DNA of 64,000 bases. Source: Noviherbaspirillum autotrophicum (GTDB lineage: Bacteria; Pseudomonadota; Gammaproteobacteria; Burkholderiales; Burkholderiaceae_D). The position numbers and the translations under genes were made by a program. The stretch spans positions 1,676,222-1,740,221 of the forward strand of contig NZ_JWJG01000028.1 in assembly GCF_000818395.1 (NCBI RefSeq). The letters run 5' to 3'. This document shows, in pieces, positions 36,601-44,117 of this stretch. Positions within the stretch are counted from its first letter, which is position 1. Each line of letters begins with the position of its first letter. The notes under the pieces are model-generated. The model was not told where the DNA came from and searched no databases. It saw nothing but the letters and a program-made list of their open reading frames with translations.

Positions 36601-37860
36601 TTAGATATTGAGCTCGTAAACGATTTTCCATTGCGCGCCTTCCTTGGCCCAGTACTGGCGCTTGCGTGTCAGGCTCTTGCTGCGGCCGACCGATGTCTCT
36701 TCGGTAAACGTGCTGACGATCATGTCGTCATGCCCCGGGTAAAAGAAATACGTCGCATCGCTCAGCTTGACCGACAAGTTCTTTACGCCGCTCATGAACG
36801 GCAGATGCCTGGCCAGCCAGGCTTTCACATCCTCTCCGCGGTCGGATTTGAACTTGCGCGAATAGTTTTCCATCACGCGCGTCGTACTCCGGCTTTCCAT
36901 GTCGCGCCGCCAGTCTTCGACCAGCCTGGCTGCGGTATGCCGATCACTGTCCCATTTGGACTTGCTGACGAACTCCACGCTCTCGCTGATGACCACCGGT
37001 GTCTTGCCGATCTCGACCGAGCTGGTCAGCTGGTACAGGTCGGGATTGGTCAGCACCACGCAGCCGTCGGACGACAGCGGCGGGCGGCTATAAGTGTCCG
37101 ATGGCGTGCCGTGCAGCCAGATGCCGGATCCGCTGCGGCCATGGAGCTTGTCCCATTCGTTCGGATAATTGATCGGCAAGGCGCCTGAGCCGTAAAAGTC
37201 AGGCAGCCGCGCGCCGGACAGCTGGCTGGTGATGTAGTAAATGCCGACTGGCGTTTTCTGGTCGCCCTCTTTCAGCTTGTTGACACCGAGCTTGCCCTGA
37301 CTGATGTAGTAATCGGTGACGAACTTCGGACGCCCGCCATGGTTCTCGTACACGTACAGGCGCGAGCGTTTGGCGTCGACCACCAGCGCATGCTTCTGGT
37401 CCTCGCGCAATTGCAGCAGAGAACGCGGGATCAGCGCCGGGTCAGGCCGCTCGCGCAGCGACTTCAGGCGCACCATCGCTTCGTCACGCAGATTCTTGAG
37501 CTTGTCTTGCGGGCCGTCGATCGCCCCCAGGGTCTTGATGGGGCGCGTGTGCATCAGCAGCAGGTCGCCCCTGATCAGATGCCCCAGGCGGAAATTCGGA
37601 TAGGCCTCGACCAGCTGGTCAGCCTTCTCCTGGGCGGTGCGCAGGTGATTGGCACCAAGCTCCTTGTACACCCCGATCAGCAGGGTTTCCGGATCCGGCT
37701 TGTTGGCGGCCAGGACATCCTGCACGGCCTGCACGGCCGAGTTCCCTGCCAATGCCGCCGGCGCCAATACGGCGCCGCCCACGGCCAGCAGCCAGGACAA
37801 TATCAAAACCCGCTTGGCTCTCACGTTGATCCGGCAGTCGGTTGATTCAGAACGATACAT
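36601..37860 (-). CDS. L,D-transpeptidase (YafK-like YkuD domain) with C-terminal NTF2-like domain
   Basis: A 419-residue exported enzyme acting on peptidoglycan. A signal-like segment (about 18-39, ending ALAGN) comes first. The YkuD domain lies at about 160-300; the active-site motif reads HGTP...LSSDGCVVL with the catalytic Cys in SDGC, where the usual SHGC has His replaced by Asp, as in YafK-like enzymes. A C-terminal domain of about 100 residues (ending KIVYELNI) resembles the C-terminus of the next protein. Its ATG overlaps the stop of the TPR gene (TGATG), so translation is coupled. Confidence 0.85.
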   Translation of the reverse strand: MYRSESTDCRINVRAKRVLILSWLLAVGGAVLAPAALAGNSAVQAVQDVLAANKPDPETLLIGVYKELGANHLRTAQEKADQLVEAYPNFRLGHLIRGDLLLMHTRPIKTLGAIDGPQDKLKNLRDEAMVRLKSLRERPDPALIPRSLLQLREDQKHALVVDAKRSRLYVYENHGGRPKFVTDYYISQGKLGVNKLKEGDQKTPVGIYYITSQLSGARLPDFYGSGALPINYPNEWDKLHGRSGSGIWLHGTPSDTYSRPPLSSDGCVVLTNPDLYQLTSSVEIGKTPVVISESVEFVSKSKWDSDRHTAARLVEDWRRDMESRSTTRVMENYSRKFKSDRGEDVKAWLARHLPFMSGVKNLSVKLSDATYFFYPGHDDMIVSTFTEETSVGRSKSLTRKRQYWAKEGAQWKIVYELNI

Positions 37861-38987
37861 CAGCTACCCGTGCTCTCCTGCTTGATGAGCCACTTGCCGC
37901 CATGCTTGGTCAGGGTCAGCGTCTTGCGGGTATTCGCCGTCAGACGATCGGACGCATACACCTGGCGGAATTTCACGGTGGCCGAATTGCCGTTCACCGC
38001 GACCTGCGGCGACTCGACCTTGACACTGATGCGGCCCTTGCCAGCGATGCGCGCGCGGCGATCGTCTTCCCACGCCTTGCGAGGCTGCCCGTTCGGCGTC
38101 TGGAAATCGCCGCCATAGAAATTCAGATACGACTTCACGTCTTGCGCGCTCCACGCCTTGGCCCAGCCGTGCACCGCATTCAGCACGTCGTCGCGTTCGA
38201 CATTGGCGGCCGGAGTTGGTTTCGGCTCGCGCTTGACCGGTTCCGGTTTGGCGGCCTCCGGCTTGATAGCATCCTGCTTGGCGACGACGACCGGCTTAGC
38301 CGGCACCGCCACAGGCGCCGGCTTGGCCGGAGCTGCCGGGGCCGGTGTGACAGCGGCCACCTTCGGCACACTGGCGGGCGCAGCCGGAGCTGGAGCTGGA
38401 GCCGGTGTCACCTTGGCGATGGCCGGCGCGCTCGGCGCAGCAGCGGCCTTCGGCGCGCTGCCGTTGAGATTGCCGACCAGCGAGCGCACCAGCGTCAGCT
38501 TGGATTTTGCGACTGAATTAGCGGAGTCGAGCTGCAGCGCCTTGTCGTAGGCCTGGCTTGCCAGTTTCGCATGCACGTCCCCCAGGTTCTCGTATGCGGT
38601 GGCATAGCTCGGATTGGTGCGGATCGCTGCGTCAAGTGCGGCGCGCGCCTTCTCATATTGTCCTGCCGCCGCGTACAACACGGCGAGGTTGTTGTACGGC
38701 TCCGGCAGCGCCGGATAGTCCTCGGTCAGCTTGGTGAACACCGTGATCGCTTCATTCGACCTGTTCTGTTCGGTCAGGATCACGCCTTTCAGGAATCGCA
38801 TCTGGGCGTCGCGCGGATTCTTGCCAAGGAATGCGTCGGCGCGGTTCAATGCTTCAGCATATTGTCCGTTCTTCACCAGCCGGGTCACATCGGCCAAATC
38901 ATCCGCAAAAACGGGCGCCGCCAGCAGCGCGGCCAGCAAGCCGGACAGTGCGACAGTTTTGTTCAGGGCTGGGCGCAGATGGGTCAT
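37860..38987 (-). CDS. exported TPR protein with C-terminal NTF2-like domain
   Basis: About 375 residues from the ATG at 38987; ATGs at 39008 and 39017 are possible. A signal peptide ends near PVFADD, followed by three or four TPR repeats (DAFLGKNPRDAQMRFLKGVI; PEPYNNLAVLYAAAGQYEKA), an Ala/Pro/Lys-rich linker of about 110 residues, and a C-terminal domain (VHGWAKAWSAQDVKSYLNFY ... GGKWLIKQE) shared with the L,D-transpeptidase. The coupled translation suggests that the two act together on the cell wall, perhaps as scaffold and enzyme. Confidence 0.8.
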   Translation of the reverse strand: MTHLRPALNKTVALSGLLAALLAAPVFADDLADVTRLVKNGQYAEALNRADAFLGKNPRDAQMRFLKGVILTEQNRSNEAITVFTKLTEDYPALPEPYNNLAVLYAAAGQYEKARAALDAAIRTNPSYATAYENLGDVHAKLASQAYDKALQLDSANSVAKSKLTLVRSLVGNLNGSAPKAAAAPSAPAIAKVTPAPAPAPAAPASVPKVAAVTPAPAAPAKPAPVAVPAKPVVVAKQDAIKPEAAKPEPVKREPKPTPAANVERDDVLNAVHGWAKAWSAQDVKSYLNFYGGDFQTPNGQPRKAWEDDRRARIAGKGRISVKVESPQVAVNGNSATVKFRQVYASDRLTANTRKTLTLTKHGGKWLIKQESTGS

Positions 38988-39288
38988 GCAGCGCGAGGAG
39001 AATGTCATGTTTGTCATTGATGTAATGGACGGCAGGTCGAAAGCAGTGTCTCCGGACGCCTGATCCTGCCGGTCGCCGTTGCGGCCATCCGTTCGCGGGG
39101 AATGACGCTTTCGCAATGTGATTCGCAAGAGCGGCGCCAATCCTGCACGGCCAGATTTTTGATCTGCTGCATTCTATACTTACTGGGCCAAATTCGCCAT
39201 TTGGCGCCGCGTTTGTGCCTGTTCATGCAACGAAGTGGACAGGACAACAATGGCTGCACGCAGCGCAATGCCGCGCTCGGGCATTGCG
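38988..39288. other. spacer between coiled-coil gene and TPR gene
   Basis: A 301-base stretch that would be the leader of the TPR-L,D-transpeptidase pair. Minus-strand frames continue open into it but carry no family sequence. No terminator for the coiled-coil gene was recognised, so the three genes may form one transcript. Confidence 0.35.
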
Positions 39289-42200
39289 CTACTCCTTGGC
39301 CAATTGTTCCGGCCTGGCCGGCTCGCCTTGCGGCTGGTCGGCAAGCTGGTAGCTGATCTGCAGCTTCGACCGTTCCGGCACAGGGGCGGCGGCGAGGTGA
39401 GATGGTGCCGGCGCCGGCGCTTGCCCGGCCACCGTGATGACACCGGCAGCCTGCGCCATCCGGTGCGCCGTTTGCGGCTCCTGCACGATCCACACTACCG
39501 TGGCCGCCACGCCGACGACGAATGCCGATCCGCCGAGCAGCGCCGCCAGCGAGCGCCGCACCACCTTCGGCCGCGAGATCGATTCCGGGGCCTGCGCCAG
39601 CACTTGTTCGGCGCGTCCCCGCCAGTCGGCGATCTGCTCGTATTTGTGCGCCATGCGCTCGATGAGCTGGCGCGCCGTCTCCTGCGCCTGCGCTTGCTCG
39701 TTTCTGCATTTTTCGCGCAGCGCCCTGGCCTTCGCCGTTGCGGCCGCGTCGGCTTCCTTCTGCCGGCGCGCAGCCTTGAGCGCGCGCTGCTCCACCTTCG
39801 CGCGCTTTTCGTTCTCCGCCCTGGCTTCGGCTTCCTCCGCCTGCCGCTGCCGGGCCAGCTCAAGCGCTTCGCGTTCGGCCTCGGCGCGCTTCTGCGCCTC
39901 GGTGCGGGCAGCATCCGCCGCACGCACCTTGTCTTCAAGGAGGGCAAGCGCCTGCTGTTCCGCCTTGGCGCGAGCCTGCTCGATGCGCGCAAGTTCGATT
40001 GCCTTGCAGGCCTTGGCCTCGGCTGCCTCGGCCGCGATGCGCTGCAGACCGGCCAGTTCCTCCGCCTTTTCCAGCATCTGCCTTTCGGCGGCAGCGCACG
40101 CTTCTGCCGCCAGTCGGGCGGCGCGGGCGGCGCGCTCACGCACCCGCGTGATCGCAGCCTGCTCTTCTTCAATTCGCGCCCGTTCCTCCGCCTCGGCGCA
40201 TGCGCCCTTTTCGGACGCGAGCTGCTCCTGCGCCGCTGCCGCGGCCTTCTGCTCGGCCACGGCGCGCGCGCGTTCCGTGCGCAGTTTTTCCTGCAGGTCC
40301 TGCAGCGCGGCCTGCTCAGCATCGGCGCGCTCGCGCTCAACCTTCGCCAGCTCGATTGCTTCGCGCGCCTTGGCCTGTGCAGCCGCGGCTGCCTCGCGCT
40401 GCGCCTCGGCCTGCTCGGCAGCCTTCTCCAGCAATTGTTTTTCGGCGCTGCATTGCGCTTCGCCAGCTTCACGCGCGGCACGTTCGATATGTTCGCGCGC
40501 TTGCGCCGCCTGCGCCGCTTCCAGTTCGGCACGGGCGCGTGCTTCAGCCTCGCTTTGCGCCGCCTTTTCGGCAGCCAGTTTCTGCTGCAACGCTTCGAGC
40601 ACCTGCTGTTCGGCCGTGGCCCGCTCCTGCTGCACGCGCGCCAACTCGCCCGCCTCACGCGCCTTGGCCTCGGCTGCATCGGCCGCCAGGCGCTCCTGTT
40701 CTGCTTCGCGCAATGCGTCTGCCAGCATCCGCTTTTCGGCTTCGCATTTCGCTTCGATCGCTTCGCGCGCGGCACGCTCGGCCTGTTCGCGCTCGCGCAT
40801 GGCTTGCGCATGCTCGCTTTCGGCACGTGCGCGGGCTTCGGCGCATTCTTTCGCTGCCTGCTCCGAAATGCACAGCTGCTGCGCCGCTTCCAGCGCCTGC
40901 TGTTCGGCCAGCGCGCGTTCCTGCCGGGTGCGCGCCAGCTCTACGGCTTCGCGTGCCGCCGCTTCGGCTGCCGCCGCTGCCTGGCGCTCGAATTCCGCCT
41001 GCTGCTCGGCCTGTTCCAGCAGCTGTTTTTCGGCCGCATGTCTGGCTTCGATCGCCAGACGCGCCTGTCGCTCTTCCCCTTCGCGCGCGCGCAATGCCTG
41101 CGCCAACTCCTGGTCAGCGCGCTCGCGCGCTTCCGCTTCGGCGCGGGCCGCTTCGTCCGCCTGGCGCTTCTGCTCGGCGGCCAGCAGCGCACGCTGCTCG
41201 GCCTCAGCCCGCTCGCGCTCGGCGCGCGCGGCCTCGGTCAGTTCGCGCGCCTTCTTCAGCGCGATCTGGGCCGCCTTGCGCTGCGTCTCTACAGCGGTTT
41301 TGGTCTGGTCCGCGGCATGTCTGGCCGCCGTGGCCTCCGCCTCGCGCGCCAGTCGCAATTCGCGATCAGCCTGCTCGCGCGCGCGTAATGCTTCTGCCTG
41401 ATCCTGTTCGGCACGCAAGCGCGCCTGCTCTTCGGCAAGCGCAGCCTGCTCGGCAGCGAGTTTTTCCTGCGCCGCCTTCAGCGCCTGCTGCGCCAGCTCG
41501 GCGCGCTCGCGCTCGATTTGCGCCTTTTGCCGTAATGCGTCAAGCGCCGCCTGCTCATCCTGGGCGCGCTCGCGCTCCACGCGCGCCAGCTCGACCGCCT
41601 CGCGCGCCTTCTCCAATGCCGCCTGGGCTGCCTTGCGCTGCAGGTCGGCACGCTCCATGGCCTTGTCGAGCGCCAGCTTGGCGGCTGCACACTCTTCTTC
41701 CTTGGCGATGCGCGCGGTCGCATCGGCCTGCTCCTGCATGCGCAGCATCTCGGTGTGGCGCTGCTCGGCAGCCACGCGCGCCTTGGCCTGCGTGCCGGCA
41801 GCTTCTTCGGCACGCACCTTGTCCTTCAACGCCGCCACGGCCCGCTGTTCGAATTCGGCCCGTTCGCGCTCCACGCGCGCCAGCTTGACTGCTTCGCGCG
41901 CCTTTTGCGCGGCTGCTTCCGCCGCCTTCTGCCGCAGTTCCGCCTGTTCGGCCGCCTTGGCATACGATTCTTCCTCGGCGGCGGCCTGCTCGGCAGCCTT
42001 CAGGGCGGCGACGCGCTCCAGTTCGACGCGCTTTTCCGCCAGCTGGGCGGCGCGCTGCTCTTCATCGCTGCGCATGCGCGCGGCTGCGGCGGCCTGCTGT
42101 TCGGCTTCGGCGCGCTGGCGCGCGTCGGCCGCTGCCTTGGCTTCCGCATTGGCGCGGGCGCGCGCTTCGGTCTCGGCCTGGTGTTCGGCCTCGACCCGCG

Positions 42201-43278
42201 CCAGCGCCAGCTCCTGCAATTCCCGTTCGGTGCGCACACGCGCTTCGGTCGCCTCGCGGATGCGCTCTTCGGCCTCGGCGCGCGCCTTGGCGGCTGCCGC
42301 TGCGACGGATTCCGCATGATGACGGCGCACGGCGGCTTCGCGCATTTCCGCTTCTGCATCCAGGCGCATCTTGAGCGCCTCGGCGGCCCGGCGCTCCAGT
42401 TCGATGCGGGCCTGCGCGGCCGATTCGCCTTCCTGCTCAGCCAGCGCGCGGGCGCGCGCTTCTTCCCTGGCGCGCACTTCGGCCGGCACGCGGTTCAATG
42501 CAGCCTGCAGCGCGAGTGCTTCGGCGCGCTCACGTTCGCGCGCCACTTCCAGCGCCTCGCTGCGCGCCTGGGCCAGCAATTCCGCGGTCTGGCGCGCTTC
42601 CCTTTCGCGCCGCTCCCTTTCGCGCGTCAGTTCCAGCATGCGCGCTTCGGCGCGGGCGCGCGCCTCAGCCTCTTCCTTGGCCGATTCGGCGACGGCCAGG
42701 CGTTCCACGGCCTGGCGGCGCGCCTGTTCGCTGTCCTTGGCCACCTGCTCGACGGCGGCTGTGGCACGGGCCACCAAATCAGCGTCGGCAGCCATCTGCT
42801 CGGTGGCACGCTTGCGTGCTTCTTCTTCCAGTCGGGCGCGCTCTTCCGCCAGGCGTCTGGCCTCAATATCTGTAGCGGCGCGGGCTTGCATTTCGGCGGT
42901 TTCACGCTTGGCTGCGGCAGTGAGCGCTTCGCTGGCTTCGCGCGCCTGGCGCTCTGCTTCGAGGCGTGCGCGTTGAGCGGCAATCGCCTCTTCCGATGCC
43001 TTGGCGTTCTGATGGGCTTCGGCGGCAGCGGCCGCTTCCAGGCGTGCGCGTTCCTCGGCGAGTGCGCGGGCGCGCGCTTCCGCATGGGCGCGGTTTTCGG
43101 CGGCGACCGTGGCCTTGGCTTCTGCCTCGACGCGCGCAATCGCCTCGCGAATGGATTTCAGGTCGACGCGCGCGTCGACGGCACCCGACTGTGCGGCCAA
43201 GCCGCTGTCGGACTGCTCGCCCTCCGGGGATTTGCCCTCGAGATCGCGTTTTTTGCGCATCGCCTGGTTCGTTTCCAT
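39289..43278 (-). CDS. giant Ala/Glu/Arg-rich coiled-coil protein with C-terminal membrane helix
   Basis: A 1329-residue protein, no family recognised. Residues 1-40 are hydrophilic; about 40-1200 are almost entirely Ala, Glu, Arg, Gln and Lys with few prolines and strong heptad character, a predicted very long coiled coil. From residue 460 the sequence repeats: an AREAVELARVERERA-like anchor recurs at 460, 558, 677, 775, 873, 971 and 1090. One membrane helix lies at about 1244-1265, followed by a 64-residue Pro/Ala-rich tail presumably in the periplasm. It is upstream of the TPR and L,D-transpeptidase genes on the same strand and divergent from the Hpt/EAL genes. A cytosolic or envelope filament is an inference. 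Confidence 0.8.
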   Translation of the reverse strand: METNQAMRKKRDLEGKSPEGEQSDSGLAAQSGAVDARVDLKSIREAIARVEAEAKATVAAENRAHAEARARALAEERARLEAAAAAEAHQNAKASEEAIAAQRARLEAERQAREASEALTAAAKRETAEMQARAATDIEARRLAEERARLEEEARKRATEQMAADADLVARATAAVEQVAKDSEQARRQAVERLAVAESAKEEAEARARAEARMLELTRERERREREARQTAELLAQARSEALEVARERERAEALALQAALNRVPAEVRAREEARARALAEQEGESAAQARIELERRAAEALKMRLDAEAEMREAAVRRHHAESVAAAAAKARAEAEERIREATEARVRTERELQELALARVEAEHQAETEARARANAEAKAAADARQRAEAEQQAAAAARMRSDEEQRAAQLAEKRVELERVAALKAAEQAAAEEESYAKAAEQAELRQKAAEAAAQKAREAVKLARVERERAEFEQRAVAALKDKVRAEEAAGTQAKARVAAEQRHTEMLRMQEQADATARIAKEEECAAAKLALDKAMERADLQRKAAQAALEKAREAVELARVERERAQDEQAALDALRQKAQIERERAELAQQALKAAQEKLAAEQAALAEEQARLRAEQDQAEALRAREQADRELRLAREAEATAARHAADQTKTAVETQRKAAQIALKKARELTEAARAERERAEAEQRALLAAEQKRQADEAARAEAEARERADQELAQALRAREGEERQARLAIEARHAAEKQLLEQAEQQAEFERQAAAAAEAAAREAVELARTRQERALAEQQALEAAQQLCISEQAAKECAEARARAESEHAQAMREREQAERAAREAIEAKCEAEKRMLADALREAEQERLAADAAEAKAREAGELARVQQERATAEQQVLEALQQKLAAEKAAQSEAEARARAELEAAQAAQAREHIERAAREAGEAQCSAEKQLLEKAAEQAEAQREAAAAAQAKAREAIELAKVERERADAEQAALQDLQEKLRTERARAVAEQKAAAAAQEQLASEKGACAEAEERARIEEEQAAITRVRERAARAARLAAEACAAAERQMLEKAEELAGLQRIAAEAAEAKACKAIELARIEQARAKAEQQALALLEDKVRAADAARTEAQKRAEAEREALELARQRQAEEAEARAENEKRAKVEQRALKAARRQKEADAAATAKARALREKCRNEQAQAQETARQLIERMAHKYEQIADWRGRAEQVLAQAPESISRPKVVRRSLAALLGGSAFVVGVAATVVWIVQEPQTAHRMAQAAGVITVAGQAPAPAPSHLAAAPVPERSKLQISYQLADQPQGEPARPEQLAKE
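39718..41901 (-). repeat. in-gene tandem repeat, units of 294 or 357 bases
   Basis: Seven imperfect units in the giant coiled-coil gene start at 41901, 41607, 41250, 40956, 40662, 40368 and 40011 (minus strand). The spacings are 294, 357, 294, 294, 294 and 357 bases, i.e. 98 or 119 codons, which are 14 and 17 heptads; the extra 63 bases are exactly three heptads. The last unit is the most diverged. Confidence 0.8.
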
Positions 43279-43599
43279 GTTCGACTCCTGCTGTATACCG
43301 ATTCCGTGGTTTTCATTGTGAACACGCTGGCCGGAATTTCTTACTTCGGGATTATCCGGAGAGTTCCGTCAAGCCAGCCCTGAAAAAGAAGGAGAAATCC
43401 CGATCACTTTGCACTTATGCGCAGGCCCAGAGTAAAGAGCCCTGCCGGCGCCGGCCACGGCAACTGTGGCGAAAGTGTCACGTTTCGATGTGCCAGCCAT
43501 GCCCGTGGCGCTGTTTTTCGAGATGGAATGACTTTTATTCGCGTTGCACCGCAGTATTTCCATACAGAAACGTGACAGCTGTCGCTATACTTCGAGTGT
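43279..43599. other. divergent intergenic region with an 11-base inverted repeat
   Basis: This stretch, with the promoter that follows, separates the giant coiled-coil gene (-) from the Hpt gene (+). TGTCACGTTTC (43476-43486) and its exact reverse complement GAAACGTGACA (43567-43577) are 80 bases apart and may be operators. No gene seen. Confidence 0.4.
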
Positions 43600-43644
43600 T
43601 TGTTATAGGAAACTTGCTTTTTATATAATTTCCAGCAAGTTCCC
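43600..43644 (+). promoter_or_regulatory. promoter of the Hpt-EAL operon with inverted repeat over the -10
   Basis: TTGTTA at 43600-43605 and TATAAT at 43624-43629 with an 18-base spacer. The inverted repeat GGAAACTTGC (43608-43617) / GCAAGTTCCC (43635-43644), matching at nine of ten positions, brackets the -10 box, as expected for a repressor operator. The start codon follows at 43654. Confidence 0.55.
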
Positions 43645-43653
43645 GAGGAATCA

Positions 43654-44115
43654 ATGCGCCCAAATCACAACAACATGAAGAGACATCAGGACGCGCAGGG
43701 AGAAATGAGGGAAGACTCCGCGCCAGCGCTAGGCGCGGATGCCGGCGCCTGCGCGGAGGAACTGGACGTGGTGCGCGGCATGTTCGGCGCCGCTTTCGCG
43801 GAGCTGGCAACACTCTACCGCAACGATGGCATGCCGCGCATCGAGTCCCTGCGCCATGCCGGCGCGGCCCGCGACTGCGCGCATGTGGCCAAGATTGCCC
43901 ACGCACTCGGCGGCAGCAGCATATCGATCGGCGCCAGCGGTCTTGCCTTGCTGTGCAAGGAGCTGGAGCTGTGCGCCAAGGCGGGCGAGCTGGGCGATTT
44001 CGGCACCAGACTGGCGGCCATCGAAACCGAATATGGCCGCATCAGCCGCAAGCTGCAAGCAATGCTCCAGGCGGACACGATCGACAATGGAATGACATTC
44101 AAGCAGCAAGGATAA
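43654..44115 (+). CDS. histidine phosphotransfer (Hpt) domain protein
   Basis: A 153-residue protein with one Hpt four-helix domain at about 35-140. The phosphorylatable histidine is H83 in AKIAHALGGSSISIGASG, followed by LCKELE as in other Hpt domains. It should accept phosphate from a hybrid sensor kinase encoded elsewhere and pass it to the receiver of the next protein, whose start lies three bases after this stop. A second ATG at 43675 is possible. Confidence 0.85.
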   Translation: MRPNHNNMKRHQDAQGEMREDSAPALGADAGACAEELDVVRGMFGAAFAELATLYRNDGMPRIESLRHAGAARDCAHVAKIAHALGGSSISIGASGLALLCKELELCAKAGELGDFGTRLAAIETEYGRISRKLQAMLQADTIDNGMTFKQQG

Positions 44116-44117
44116 CT

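Noticed and set aside
39235-43383. Very long plus-strand open frames (717, 655, 562 and 542 codons) opposite the coiled-coil gene
   Set aside because: They are mirror images of GC-rich, repetitive minus-strand codons; they overlap each other in several frames, and their Arg/Ala/Ser/Pro or Leu/Phe/Gly composition is that of antisense reading. The minus-strand frame has heptads, repeats and a membrane helix.
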